58,958 nt of DNA from Lachnospiraceae bacterium UBA5902 (GTDB lineage: Bacteria > Bacillota > Clostridia > Lachnospirales > Lachnospiraceae). The notes beneath the pieces were generated by a model. The model searched no databases. It was not told where the DNA came from and saw nothing but the letters and a program-made list of their open reading frames with translations. A program made the translations under genes and the position numbers. The stretch lies in NCBI GenBank assembly GCA_002431865.1, contig DJEI01000077.1, forward strand, positions 1 to 58,958. The letters are read 5' to 3'. Positions within the stretch are counted from its first letter, which is position 1. The number at the start of each line of letters is the position of its first letter. Below, piece by piece: positions 8,615-20,505 of the stretch.

Positions 8615-8767
8615 GCTTCCTGTTGGGGCATTTCTTCCCGTTTGGGCATTTTCACCCAACCTACTTGCTTCCTCGCAGCTTCCGGTTGGAGCATTTCCTC
8701 CGATTTGGACATTTTCACCCAACCTGCTTGCTTCCTCTCAGCTTCCGGTTGGAGTATTTCTTCTATT
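8615..8767. repeat. 63-bp tandem repeat (two full units and a partial third)
   Basis: Units start at 8615, 8678 and 8741. Each begins GCTTCC(T/G)GTTGG and contains CATTTTCACCCAACCT. The unit is 63 bases, a multiple of three. On the minus strand one frame stays open across it and encodes a repeated 21-residue motif containing LQPEA and KQ(A/V)GWVKM. That frame has no ribosome site and would begin inside the adjacent palindrome, so coding is possible but not supported. It lies between copy 1 of the structured palindrome and the palindrome after atpC. Confidence 0.75.
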
Positions 8768-8781
8768 AGGTCAAGAGCAAA

Positions 8782-8871
8782 AAAACGTGTTCCATATTTT
8801 TGATAGATTATCGTGCAATTGCAATACATTGCATCTGCATGATATCGAATCAAAAATACAGAACACGTTTT
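8782..8871. repeat. 90-bp imperfect palindrome directly after atpC
   Basis: AAAACGTGTTC (8782-8792) pairs with GAACACGTTTT (8861-8871), and pairing continues inward (ATATTTTTGAT with ATCAAAAATA, ATCGTGCA with TGCATGAT) to a small AT-rich apex near 8826. It starts 7 bases after the atpC stop on the minus strand, so in RNA it would form a long hairpin at the 3' end of the ATP synthase message. It may serve as a terminator or 3' stabiliser despite lacking a GC-rich stem with a T-tract. Its sequence is unrelated to the element at 8374-8585. Confidence 0.75.
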
Positions 8872-8878
8872 GAAGTTC

Positions 8879-9280
8879 TTACACTTTCTTCGTCATCTCC
8901 AAACGAAGCAGCGCACGTTTCAGTGCGAGTTCCGCCCGGTCGATATCCTGTGAATTGTCATGGATGCGGCGCTCCGCACGAATCTTTGCTTCCTCGGCAC
9001 GATGAATGTCAATTTCATCCGGCCATTCGACCGACTCTGCCAGAATTGTAACAGAATCGCCAAGAATCTCCGCAAATCCGGAATGCAATGCCGCTTCCTT
9101 ATCTCCACCATCTTCCCGAATCTTCAGGACACCCGGTGCTACAACCACAGTCATAGGTATATGTTTTGGGTACAGTCCGATGATGCCCTCAATCGTATTA
9201 AACTCAAGGAAAGAAGCTTCCCCTTCATAAAATACACGTTCCGGTGCGATCACGCGAACCATCATTTTATTTTCTGCCAT
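8879..9280 (-). CDS. atpC: F-type ATP synthase epsilon subunit
   Basis: 133 residues from ATG 9280 (AGGTGG just upstream; an upstream GTG at 9289 is less likely). It begins MAENKMMVRVIAPERVFYEG and contains the epsilon-type beta-sandwich with the TIEGIIGLYP turn, followed by the two-helix C-terminal domain (ERRIHDNSQ...RAELALKRALLRLEM). Epsilon is part of the F1 central stalk, links rotation to catalysis and can inhibit ATP hydrolysis. It is the last gene of the operon, 75 bases after atpD, and is followed by a long palindrome. Confidence 0.95.
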   Translation of the reverse strand: MAENKMMVRVIAPERVFYEGEASFLEFNTIEGIIGLYPKHIPMTVVVAPGVLKIREDGGDKEAALHSGFAEILGDSVTILAESVEWPDEIDIHRAEEAKIRAERRIHDNSQDIDRAELALKRALLRLEMTKKV

Positions 9281-9355
9281 GTATACCACCTAATTTATTT
9301 CCGCAGCCAGACAATCGCTCATCTGGCTGCATCATAATCATCCTACATCGATTCC

Positions 9356-11631
<2,276 letters not shown>

Positions 11632-11655
11632 GAAAGATCAACCTCCTCGCTCTAA

Positions 11656-13158
11656 TTAGAATGTTTCCTTGAATTCCGTAATTGCCTTCTTCAAAGCGTC
11701 CTCTAATTCGTCGGACAGCTTCTTCTCCTCGCGGATCTTGTCGAAGATCTCCGGATATTTCGTAGAAATGTATTCGAACAATCCACTCTCAAATTCCAGA
11801 ATCCGGTCTACTTCGATATCAAGCAGATACTTTCTTGTTGCAGCGTAGATAATAACGACCTGTTTTTCAACCGGCATTGGCTTATACTGTGGCTGCTTTA
11901 AGATCTCCTTGATTCTTTCACCCTGTGCAAGCTGGTTTCTCGTATCCTCATCAAGCTCGGAACCGAACTGCGAGAATGCGGCAAGCTCACGGTACTGTGC
12001 TAACTCCACACGAATTGGGGAAGCAAGCTTCTTCATGGCACCGATCTGTGCGGCACCACCAACACGCGATACAGAAAGACCTGCATTTACGGCTGGACGG
12101 AAACCGGAGTTGAACATCTCTGTCTCCAGATAGATCTGCCCGTCTGTGATAGAAATAACGTTTGTCGGGATATACGCAGATACGTCACCTGCCTGTGTCT
12201 CGATGATTGGAAGGGCTGTAAGCGATCCTCCACCGAGTTCATCCGACAACTTCGCTGCACGCTCTAAGAGTCTGGAATGCAGATAAAATACATCACCCGG
12301 ATAAGCCTCTCGGCCTGGTGGTCTACGGAGAAGCAAGGAGAGTGTACGATAAGCAGTTGCATGCTTTGACAGATCGTCATATACAACCAATACATCCTTT
12401 CCTTCTTCCATCCATTCCTCACCGATCGCACATCCGGCGTATGGTGCAATGTACTGTAATGGAGCCAGATCACTGGCGGTACTTGCAACGACCGTTGTAT
12501 ATGCCATTGCGCCGTACTCTGTCAATGTCTTTACGATATTCGCTACGGTCGATGCCTTCTGACCGATTGCAACGTAGACACAGTTTACGCCCTGCCCCTT
12601 CTGATTGATGATCGTATCGATCGCGATCGCTGTCTTACCGGTCTGTCTATCGCCGATGATCAGCTCACGCTGTCCTCTTCCGATCGGAACCATGGCGTCG
12701 ATTGCCTTGATACCTGTCTGAAGCGGAGTATCTACAGACTTACGGGAGATAACACCAGATGCTACTCTCTCGATCTGTCTTGACTTCGTGGTTGCGATTG
12801 GTCCTTTGCCATCAATTGGCTGACCGAGCGCATTTACGACACGACCAAGCATCGCGTCGCCAACAGGCACTTCCACCACGCGTCCCGTTGTTTTCACTAT
12901 ATCTCCCTCGCTGATATTTCTATGATCACCGAGAAGAACCGAACCTACATTGTCTTCTTCCAGGTTCATAACCATGCCGTATACCTCACCTGGGAATTCC
13001 AGAAGTTCGCCCTGCATCGCATTCTCAAGACCGTGAATACGTGCAATTCCGTCCGCTACCTGGATAACCGTTCCAATGTTGGATGTTTCCAGTTTTGTCT
13101 CATAGTTCTTAATCTGTTCTTTGATTACGGAACTAATCTCTTCCGGTTTTAAATTCAT
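11656..13158 (-). CDS. atpA: F-type ATP synthase alpha subunit
   Basis: 500 residues, full length. It starts [20 protein letters not shown], has Walker A GDRQTGKT, the [14 protein letters not shown] segment and the conserved [14 protein letters not shown], with an acidic-helical C-terminus. It forms the non-catalytic nucleotide sites of F1. It lies 20 bases after atpH and 24 bases before atpG. Confidence 0.98.
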   Translation of the reverse strand: MNLKPEEISSVIKEQIKNYETKLETSNIGTVIQVADGIARIHGLENAMQGELLEFPGEVYGMVMNLEEDNVGSVLLGDHRNISEGDIVKTTGRVVEVPVGDAMLGRVVNALGQPIDGKGPIATTKSRQIERVASGVISRKSVDTPLQTGIKAIDAMVPIGRGQRELIIGDRQTGKTAIAIDTIINQKGQGVNCVYVAIGQKASTVANIVKTLTEYGAMAYTTVVASTASDLAPLQYIAPYAGCAIGEEWMEEGKDVLVVYDDLSKHATAYRTLSLLLRRPPGREAYPGDVFYLHSRLLERAAKLSDELGGGSLTALPIIETQAGDVSAYIPTNVISITDGQIYLETEMFNSGFRPAVNAGLSVSRVGGAAQIGAMKKLASPIRVELAQYRELAAFSQFGSELDEDTRNQLAQGERIKEILKQPQYKPMPVEKQVVIIYAATRKYLLDIEVDRILEFESGLFEYISTKYPEIFDKIREEKKLSDELEDALKKAITEFKETF

Positions 13159-13178
13159 GGAACACGAACACCTCCTTC

Positions 13179-13718
13179 TTATGATTGTGCGAGTGCCTTT
13201 GACATCGTCTCAATCTTGGTTTTGATACTGCTGTCAACCACTCTGTCGTCAATTCGGATCACAAGCCCGCCGATGATGGATGCATCTACCGTATAGGTTA
13301 CTTCCATCGAAGCGAAATCTGTCGTCTCAAGCAGACGCTTCTCGATCGATGCCTTCTGTGCACCGGTAAGTGCAACCGCACTTGTCACACTTGCAACTCC
13401 TATATTTTTTTCTCGTTTTACCTGTCTGATAAAATAGCGAAGCACATCTACAATCTTGCTGCCATGGTCTTTCTCAACCATGATGCCGAACAATCCGACC
13501 ATATCCTTTGATACGCGTCCTTTGAAAATGTTATCCACTATCTTCCGCTTCTCGTCCTTATCAATCTGCGGATGCTTGAGAATGCGGAGCAATTCTTCGT
13601 TTTCCTGTAACACTGTCACAAGAGCCTGCGCTTCTTCGTAGAGCAGATTCAGACTGCCTTCTTCCAAGGCAAGTTCCAAAAGTGCATCTCCATAGGTTGT
13701 TTCTACTTGTTTCGCCAT
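13179..13718 (-). CDS. atpH: F-type ATP synthase delta subunit
   Basis: 179 residues. An N-terminal helical bundle starts [16 protein letters not shown], and the C-terminal part matches the delta/OSCP signature ([16 protein letters not shown] segment, then [25 protein letters not shown]). Delta joins F1 to the peripheral b stalk. The start overlaps the end of atpF by 16 bases, indicating translational coupling. Confidence 0.96.
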   Translation of the reverse strand: MAKQVETTYGDALLELALEEGSLNLLYEEAQALVTVLQENEELLRILKHPQIDKDEKRKIVDNIFKGRVSKDMVGLFGIMVEKDHGSKIVDVLRYFIRQVKREKNIGVASVTSAVALTGAQKASIEKRLLETTDFASMEVTYTVDASIIGGLVIRIDDRVVDSSIKTKIETMSKALAQS

Positions 13719-14260
13719 GTATCATCACCCATCTCTTTCAGCGTCTCATCAATCAGAGAAGCCTGTGTGCTCTCGTCGAGAGAGGATGCAACGAACTTTC
13801 CTGCCATCGCGGTTGCCACGCCGATGATCTCCTGTTTCACCTCATCCTTCACACGTTCTTTTTCAAGCTGAGCTTCACTGTTTGCTCTGTCGATAATGCG
13901 TCCTGCCTCTTCCTTCGCCCCGGCAATGATGTTTTCCTCATTCTTCACCGCACGTTTTCTTGCGGAAGAAAGGATCTCACCCGCTTCGCTGTTCGCATTT
14001 TTGATCTTCTCATCATACTCTGCACGAAGCTTCTCTGCCTCCTCGCGGTCTGTCGCCGCATGGGAAAGGTCATCCCTGATCTTGTTCTGTCTGTCCTCGA
14101 GTACCTTGCGCACCGGATTGATCAGCACATAAGTCAGAAAGATGAAGAGCAGAAATACCGCAAGTCCCTGTATCAGTATATCGAACAGAAGCTGCGCATC
14201 CAGACCGAAGATACGGCCTGTCTCCTCTGACAGAAGCGCGATATTTGCAATTCCTGCCAT
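13703..14260 (-). CDS. atpF: F-type ATP synthase b subunit
   Basis: 185 residues, slightly longer than many b subunits because of about 20 extra N-terminal residues. One membrane helix (DILIQGLAVFLLFIFLTYVLI, about 27-47) is followed by VRKVLEDRQNKI and a long charged helix of about 110 residues, the peripheral stalk dimer. It lies 24 bases after atpE and overlaps atpH. Confidence 0.95.
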   Translation of the reverse strand: MAGIANIALLSEETGRIFGLDAQLLFDILIQGLAVFLLFIFLTYVLINPVRKVLEDRQNKIRDDLSHAATDREEAEKLRAEYDEKIKNANSEAGEILSSARKRAVKNEENIIAGAKEEAGRIIDRANSEAQLEKERVKDEVKQEIIGVATAMAGKFVASSLDESTQASLIDETLKEMGDDTWRNK

Positions 14261-14284
14261 ATTTTACTCCTCCTAATTTTGTTC

Positions 14285-14575
<291 letters not shown>

Positions 14576-14578
14576 TTA

Positions 14579-15322
14579 TTACCCTTCTACATTTCGCTTA
14601 TTTGCTACAAATGTCATCGTGAGCATACAGAATACATATGCCTGGATCACACCTGAGAACAAATCGAAGTACACATGCAGTGCCGATGGAATACCAATCT
14701 TTACAAACATCGGCAGCATGCCGTAGTAAAGTGCCATCATAACGGTTCCTGCCAGAATATTACCGAACAAACGCAGCGACAGTGATACCGGTGTGGCAAA
14801 CTCACTGATCACGTTGATCGGGAAGAACAGGAATATCGGATCGAACAGACTCTTAAATGCGCCCCATTTCTGGTAACGAATGGATGCATACTGTATCATG
14901 ATAAATGATACGAGAGCAATACAGAGCGTCGTTCCGTAATCCGCGGTCGGCGGTCGAAGCATAAATAAGCCGGAAATGTTCGAAAAAAGTACAAATATGA
15001 ACAAGGTTCCGATGTAATTGATATAATGCTTACCAGCTTCTTTTCCCATCGTGCTGTTGACGAACTTGATCAGTGATTCGATAACAAGCTCGACTCCAGT
15101 AGCGAATTTACTTGGGTTATCCCGCGTCTTCAGCACACTTCTTCTGGCACAGATCGCTAAAATCGCAATCACCAGCAGTACAATGAAGGTGCAGACATGG
15201 GTGGTGGTAATATATACCGTCGTGCCAAAGAAATGAACCGGATACAGTTCGTGGATATAGAAATCTACATCTTCCGAGCTGTTACTGATCAGCTGTATTC
15301 CTGTGGCAAACCCACTCCTCAT
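14579..15322 (-). CDS. atpB: F-type ATP synthase a subunit
   Basis: 247 residues with six hydrophobic segments. The helix with the essential arginine reads PVSLSLRLFGNILAG (Arg near residue 176). AAAGGAGGAAAAGC lies just before the ATG. The a subunit forms the ion half-channels against the c ring in the membrane. It starts 17 bases after the atpI stop. Confidence 0.96.
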   Translation of the reverse strand: MRSGFATGIQLISNSSEDVDFYIHELYPVHFFGTTVYITTTHVCTFIVLLVIAILAICARRSVLKTRDNPSKFATGVELVIESLIKFVNSTMGKEAGKHYINYIGTLFIFVLFSNISGLFMLRPPTADYGTTLCIALVSFIMIQYASIRYQKWGAFKSLFDPIFLFFPINVISEFATPVSLSLRLFGNILAGTVMMALYYGMLPMFVKIGIPSALHVYFDLFSGVIQAYVFCMLTMTFVANKRNVEG

Positions 15323-15339
15323 ACGCTTTTCCTCCTTTT

Positions 15340-15759
15340 TTAATTTTTGTCTTTATGTTCTTCCTCAGGTTCTTCAAGCCCAAGGCGAATCAACCATTTC
15401 CGCATCTGTGGCTGCAGATAGGCACAAATCTTCGTTTCGACCATGCCAAGTGCCACGCCGGTAAACGCCTGGATTCCAAGAAAAATGGAACCTACCAATA
15501 AAGCAAGTGTCACGATCATCCGCAGCAGACTGTTCACGATCACCTTTTTCTTCGCGCCTGCCTCGCCCATATCGAGTGCCTGATCGAGCACATCATAGAT
15601 ATGATAAATGCGCAGTGCCCCGCCGAGATTGCCGACGAGCAGTGCAAGTGCAAAGATATAATATGGACGCATAAAAAATGCACCGACCGCCAGAAAGACG
15701 ATCATACAGACAGCCATGCCGATATACATTTCCTTCAATATTCTGTGAACCTCTGCCAT
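15340..15759 (-). CDS. atpI: AtpI-like ATP synthase subunit I
   Basis: 139 residues from ATG 15759. The frame is open further upstream but offers no better start; the GGAGG upstream is about 17 bases away, so initiation may be weak or partly coupled. Four hydrophobic segments are seen (GMAVCMIVFLAVGAFFM, YIFALALLVGNLGGALRIY, VNSLLRMIVTLALLVGSIFLG, FTGVALGMVETKICAYL) with a charged C-terminus. Proteins in this position are thought to help assemble the c ring or to handle Mg2+. The call rests on topology and position, since this family is poorly conserved. Confidence 0.8.
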   Translation of the reverse strand: MAEVHRILKEMYIGMAVCMIVFLAVGAFFMRPYYIFALALLVGNLGGALRIYHIYDVLDQALDMGEAGAKKKVIVNSLLRMIVTLALLVGSIFLGIQAFTGVALGMVETKICAYLQPQMRKWLIRLGLEEPEEEHKDKN

Positions 15760-15784
15760 GCTATGCCTGTCTTTTTGCCTCCAC

Positions 15785-16018
15785 TTACTTGTGTTTATTA
15801 TCCGAATCATTCAGGAATTTCCGTATAAGAATATACACGGAACGAAAACCCGCCAGCACACCGATCACGATAAACCATACCATAAAATCCTTCCCAAATA
15901 TACGCTTTATCAAATATGCGATGCCCATGCTTATAAAGATCGTAACCACCATCGTAAACCCAATCTGCGTGATGAGATACAGCATCTTTAAGACCTGGCT
16001 TCTTTCTTTGTTGTTCAT
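15785..16018 (-). CDS. atpZ: AtpZ-like small membrane protein, first gene of the ATP synthase operon
   Basis: 77 residues from ATG 16018, chosen for GGAAGGG 6 bases upstream and for homologue length; an earlier in-frame ATG at 16051 falls at the predicted transcription start. Two membrane helices (LITQIGFTMVVTIFISMGIAYLI and FMVWFIVIGVLAGFRSVYIL) flank a short KRIFGKD loop, the usual AtpZ/AtpI-family pattern. Such genes sit at the head of clostridial and bacillar atp operons, and the products associate with the c-ring assembly factor AtpI. Confidence 0.8.
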   Translation of the reverse strand: MNNKERSQVLKMLYLITQIGFTMVVTIFISMGIAYLIKRIFGKDFMVWFIVIGVLAGFRSVYILIRKFLNDSDNKHK

Positions 16019-16056
16019 GAAAACCCTTCCAATACAATCAGATATACACAAAGTTT

Positions 16057-16085
16057 ATTATATAAGATTTTTCCTTTTTTTTCAA
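16057..16085 (-). promoter_or_regulatory. Sigma-A promoter of the ATP synthase operon
   Basis: On the minus strand TTGAAA (16085-16080) and a perfect TATAAT (16062-16057) are separated by 17 bases. Transcription should start near 16050, about 32 bases before the atpZ start. Confidence 0.85.
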
Positions 16086-16139
16086 TCATTTATACACCGA
16101 ATTGAACAGTATTTTAGAATTGTATTTTTCGCGAAAAGG

Positions 16140-16168
16140 TTGTCATTCCCTAACGATTGATGTAAAAT
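16140..16168 (+). promoter_or_regulatory. Sigma-A promoter of tsaC, predicting a leaderless message
   Basis: TTGTCA (16140-16145), a 17-base spacer, and TAAAAT (16163-16168). The usual start point 7 bases downstream is 16175, which is the A of the tsaC ATG. Confidence 0.75.
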
Positions 16169-16174
16169 AGCGGC

Positions 16175-17314
<1,140 letters not shown>

Positions 17315-17319
17315 AGATC

Positions 17320-17516
17320 ATACATGCAAGCCACATTAATATGTATGATGTACATAATTACAATTCTAAAGCAGACCATTGAAGCACGCTGGCACTTAAT
17401 CAGCGACTGATTTTGTCGCGAATTTAGTACCGTTGCGTGATGAGCTGAGCGGAAGCGCGTCTGCGTAGAATTTGTAATTATGTACATTCTAATATTTATA
17501 TATGGTTTGCATGTAT
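17320..17516. repeat. Structured palindromic element, copy 2 (about 197 bp, inverted relative to copy 1)
   Basis: Outer arms pair: ATACATGCAA (17320-17329) with TTGCATGTAT (17507-17516), then ATGTACATAATTACAATTCT with its complement around 17464-17486, then GCAGAC (17371-17376) with GTCTGC (17459-17464). The reverse complement of the core shares AACGGTACTAAA, TTAAGTGCC and TTCAATGGTCTGC with copy 1. Inner pairs are CACGC (17385-17389) with GCGTG (17435-17439) and GCGAC with GTCGC. It fills most of the gap between tsaC and rpiB. Confidence 0.85.
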
Positions 17517-17544
17517 TTCAAAAAATTACAGGAGGATTTAAGAT

Positions 17545-17973
17545 ATGACAATCGCAATTGGAAGTGACCACGGCGGATATGAACTCAAGCTGGAGGTTAT
17601 CAAGCATTTGAAGGATCGCGGATTTGAAGTGACAGATTACGGCTGTGACAGCACAGCATCCTGTGACTATCCAATCTATGGAAAGGCTGTTGCTGAGGTG
17701 ATCGCCGCTGGCAAGCAGGATCTGGGTATTCTCATCTGCGGTACCGGTATCGGTATGAGCATGGTTGCAAATAAGGTCGAAGGTGTCCGCGCCGCACTCT
17801 GCAGTGACTGTTTCTCTGCACAGGCAACCCGCGAGCACAACAACGCCAATGTTCTCTGCATGGGCGCACGTACGATCGGACCTGGTCTTGCACTTATGAT
17901 CGTGGACAAATTCGTGGATACACCATTCTCAAACGATGAGAGACATGTGCGTAGAATCAAGATGTTCTCATAA
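17545..17973 (+). CDS. rpiB: Ribose-5-phosphate isomerase B
   Basis: 142 residues, with AGGAGG 8-9 bases upstream. It has the RpiB/LacAB fold signatures: AIGSDHGGYELK at the N-terminus (phosphate and base-handling residues), catalytic Cys in LICGTGIGMSM near residue 66, REHNNANVLCMGART, and a terminal RHVRRI. The enzyme interconverts ribose 5-phosphate and ribulose 5-phosphate in the pentose phosphate pathway. LacAB subunits are the main alternative, but it stands alone without lac genes. It leads a short plus-strand run with two small membrane proteins and a PadR regulator. Confidence 0.95.
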   Translation: MTIAIGSDHGGYELKLEVIKHLKDRGFEVTDYGCDSTASCDYPIYGKAVAEVIAAGKQDLGILICGTGIGMSMVANKVEGVRAALCSDCFSAQATREHNNANVLCMGARTIGPGLALMIVDKFVDTPFSNDERHVRRIKMFS

Positions 17974-18003
17974 AACTGACCAAAGATAAAGGACTGAATA
18001 CAA

Positions 18004-18438
18004 ATGACAAACTTCAATCAGATATCGAAGAAATATTACCGTCGGGCAAAACATAGCTGTCCGCTTTTCCACAGGGAAAAACAGCATTTTCTGGCTGAAC
18101 TGAAAGACACCATGCAGGCGGTCTACGCGGAGCATCCTGAGATTTCCTCCTACGAGGAACTTATTGAATTGCTCGGTACGCCTGAACAACAGGCACTCGA
18201 CTTTGCAAATACACTGTCTGTCGAAGAACGGAACGCAAGCATCCAGCGTGAACGCCGTATCCGGTTGTGCACCATTCTTGTCGCAGGAGCTTTGCTGATC
18301 ACATGGACAGCAAAAATTATCTCCTCGGTCAAATCAATCCATGACAACACACGAACGACTGTCACAATCACCACCGTGATTGTAGATGAGCCAGAGGCAG
18401 TTTCCGGCAAAAATACGGATACGATTTACAGCAGATAA
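18004..18438 (+). CDS. Small HAAS-like membrane protein (first of a pair)
   Basis: 144 residues. The cytoplasmic N-terminal part (about 8-75: KKYYRRAKHSCPLFHREKQH, then LAELKDTMQAVYAE and ELIELLGTPEQQA) has the pattern of HAAS/DUF1700-like domains, which are usually linked to PadR regulators. One membrane helix (about 90-108) and a polar Thr-rich outer tail follow. It shares the motif order with the next gene, so the two are paralogues. The start is 30 bases after rpiB. A PadR regulator two genes downstream supports the HAAS reading. Exact role unknown; membrane-located partner of PadR-controlled stress or envelope functions is a guess. Confidence 0.75.
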   Translation: MTNFNQISKKYYRRAKHSCPLFHREKQHFLAELKDTMQAVYAEHPEISSYEELIELLGTPEQQALDFANTLSVEERNASIQRERRIRLCTILVAGALLITWTAKIISSVKSIHDNTRTTVTITTVIVDEPEAVSGKNTDTIYSR

Positions 18439-18452
18439 AAGGAGATGGGTAT

Positions 18453-18845
18453 ATGACTTCCTCAATTAGAAAATATTACCGCAAGGCAAAGCATGAGATG
18501 CCTTTATGTTACGCAGAAAAGAAATTATATCTTGCAGAGTTATCGGAAACCCTGCACGCAATCGAAGCAGAACAGCCGGATATTACCTATGAAGCATTGA
18601 CAGAGATGCTCGGAACTCCGGCAGAGCAGACGAAATCTTACGCGGAAATGCTCTCTGCGGAAGAACTTTACCAGAACATCCATACCATGAAGAAGGTGCG
18701 CGGCATCATCATTGCCGCCGCGGTTATGATCTCCTTTGTAGTTGGCTGTGCCGGTTATATGATCTCAAGCAAACTGATCAAATCACGTTACACCGTTGTA
18801 ATCCAAGAACCTGTGATCATTGAATCGCGGACAATTCAGGAATAA
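18453..18845 (+). CDS. Small HAAS-like membrane protein (second of a pair)
   Basis: 130 residues, AAGGAG upstream, 14 bases after the preceding gene. N-terminal KYYRKAKHEMPLCYAEKKLY, LAELSETLHAIEAE and LTEMLGTPAEQT align with the neighbour; one membrane helix near 84-105 (GIIIAAAVMISFVVGCAGYMI) and a short outer tail follow. It is a diverged tandem duplicate. The conserved (T/S)EMLGTP segment is where HAAS domains carry the G-x-P turn. Same operon as PadR, 12 bases downstream. Confidence 0.75.
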   Translation: MTSSIRKYYRKAKHEMPLCYAEKKLYLAELSETLHAIEAEQPDITYEALTEMLGTPAEQTKSYAEMLSAEELYQNIHTMKKVRGIIIAAAVMISFVVGCAGYMISSKLIKSRYTVVIQEPVIIESRTIQE

Positions 18846-18857
18846 GGCAGGGCGAAT

Positions 18858-19187
18858 ATGCAGACGATTATTACAAACCTCAAACGAGCCTCAGTAGAAA
18901 TCATCCTTCTCTCGCTGTTATGCGAGGAACCGATGTATGGCTACCAGTTGGCACAGGAAATTAAAAAGCGCAGCAATGGACAGTTCTCCCTTATGGAAGC
19001 GTCTATGTATCCCGTACTTGGACGGTTGAAGGAGCAGGGCGATGTTACGATGGAAACAGTACAGAAAACGCCGAAGTCCAAGCGTGTCTACTATCATATT
19101 ACCGAGACCGGGCGCGACCATCTGGCGCAGATGAAGCAGATCTTTGCAGATACTGTCGGAATCATCAATACGATCATTCAGGCATAA
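18858..19187 (+). CDS. PadR-family transcriptional regulator
   Basis: 109 residues, one winged-helix domain: ILLSLLCEEPMYGYQLAQEI near residue 18, SLMEASMYPVLGRLKEQGDV near 45 and RVYYHITETGRDHL near 75, the PadR signature. PadR proteins are dimeric repressors often encoded beside the HAAS-domain membrane protein they control, as here, although usually padR comes first. It ends the operon and is followed by a bidirectional terminator. Confidence 0.92.
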   Translation: MQTIITNLKRASVEIILLSLLCEEPMYGYQLAQEIKKRSNGQFSLMEASMYPVLGRLKEQGDVTMETVQKTPKSKRVYYHITETGRDHLAQMKQIFADTVGIINTIIQA

Positions 19188-19218
19188 TGTATTATGTATT
19201 ATACAGACGATTGCACAG

Positions 19219-19258
19219 AAAAAGCGGGTACATATCATTGGCATACCCGCTTCTTTTT
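19219..19258. terminator. Bidirectional terminator between padR and the glycosyltransferase gene
   Basis: GCGGGTA (19224-19230) pairs with TACCCGC (19244-19250), flanked by an A-run on the left and TTCTTTTT on the right, so it can end transcription from both converging genes. Confidence 0.85.
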
Positions 19259-19268
19259 ATCCTCCCTG

Positions 19269-20330
19269 TTACTGCTCCGGCAGCTGCCAGTTTGCAAGTG
19301 CATCCCGGTACGTCGCAAGCTGCTGCTCATACACTTCCACAATCTCATTTGGCTGTGCCGACTTTTTCTCTGGCGCAAGCAACGCCTCATAACAATCTAC
19401 GATTCCCTGCAGACTCTTCCTTCCACCTGCCTCTACGTCCAGAATGCATTCCGTCTCGGAAACGGCATTCTGATACCAGACGATCGCCTCATCATAATCC
19501 ATGCTATCTTTATAATAACAGCCAAGCTCATAGCAGATCTCCGCACACGGCGTATCTAACATATCCCGGAGCGCATATTTCATAAGCTCCGCACCGTTTC
19601 TCTGCAGTCTTGCCAGATGTGCCAGTACGCAGGCAGCCTCCCTGCCAGCTTCCGCCATCGGATCTTTCTCCCACTCTCCGGTGAAGAATCCGCACGCCCG
19701 TTCAAAATCTGTCAATTCGCCACATTTTAACAATTCCTTCGCATACATCTTCCGAAGCTTCGGCGACAACTCGCCGTTCCGCGCATACATCCGTTCGCAG
19801 ATCTCAAAATCCCTGCCTCCATGCACCGCTAACGGCTTGTGCCGGATCTCAATATCACTGTCGAACACAACCGGATCTAACCGCACCGTCTCATGCACCG
19901 GATCAATCCATGTAAACGTCCGAAGACGCTTAAAGAGCTTCGGGCGAAGCTCCCGTTTCACATTCATAACTGTATTGAACGCTTCTGTCACGTACCACAT
20001 CTGCACGATCTCAATCTCCGGGAGCAGGCAGTTCTTCAGCTCCCGAAAACGCACCCGGTTCTCCGCATCAAGCACCTCGTCCGCATCCGGCGCATAGATG
20101 TATTCCATCGTCGCCTTGGAGAATGAGAAATTCCGTGCCGCCGAGAAATCACCAATCCATGTAAAATCATAGATCTGATCGGTATAGCGTGCCGCAATCT
20201 CCTTCGTGCGGTCGGTAGAGCCTGTATCCACAATGATGATCTCGTCCATCAGGTCTGCGACACTGTCCAGACACCGTGCCAGAACCTGCTCTTCATTTTT
20301 CACGATCATACATAAACTGATGGTTGCCAT
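19269..20330 (-). CDS. Family 2 glycosyltransferase with helical-repeat tail
   Basis: 353 residues. The N-terminal GT-A domain (about 1-180) starts ISLCMIVKNEEQVLARCLDS, has IIIVDTGSTDRT, and the DxD-type metal site in YAPDADEVLD, followed by HETVR. The C-terminal half is helical and TPR-like (CYELGCYYKDSMDYDEAIVWYQNA). This is the SunS/family-2 layout seen in many clostridial transferases that act on peptides or surface glycans. Acceptor and sugar are unknown. It is transcribed alone, convergent with padR. Confidence 0.9.
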   Translation of the reverse strand: MATISLCMIVKNEEQVLARCLDSVADLMDEIIIVDTGSTDRTKEIAARYTDQIYDFTWIGDFSAARNFSFSKATMEYIYAPDADEVLDAENRVRFRELKNCLLPEIEIVQMWYVTEAFNTVMNVKRELRPKLFKRLRTFTWIDPVHETVRLDPVVFDSDIEIRHKPLAVHGGRDFEICERMYARNGELSPKLRKMYAKELLKCGELTDFERACGFFTGEWEKDPMAEAGREAACVLAHLARLQRNGAELMKYALRDMLDTPCAEICYELGCYYKDSMDYDEAIVWYQNAVSETECILDVEAGGRKSLQGIVDCYEALLAPEKKSAQPNEIVEVYEQQLATYRDALANWQLPEQ

Positions 20331-20440
20331 TGCTACCCCCTGTCATTCGCATCATTTGTTTATCCGTACACATTTTTTTATTATACCTGTTTTATATGTG
20401 GCAGGCAAGTAAGATTCCTGCTCCTTTTTCGCAATTTTGC

Positions 20441-20469
20441 TTGACCTACCAACGCAAAATGAGTATTCT
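20441..20469 (+). promoter_or_regulatory. Sigma-A promoter of trpS
   Basis: TTGACC (20441-20446), 17-base spacer, TATTCT (20464-20469), 37 bases before the trpS ATG. The short leader leaves no room for a T-box. Confidence 0.7.
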
Positions 20470-20505
20470 ATAAAGTGTGATATTTTATAAGAGAGGACTT
20501 CTACT

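Noticed and set aside
8596..8853. Minus-strand 85-residue frame as a firm gene
   Set aside because: It would begin with TTG inside a palindrome, has no ribosome site and consists of a low-copy repeat; kept only as an observation.
17320..17516. Palindrome copy 2 as a riboswitch leader of rpiB
   Set aside because: The core is in opposite orientation to copy 1 relative to the flanking genes, and the same core is found beside unrelated genes.
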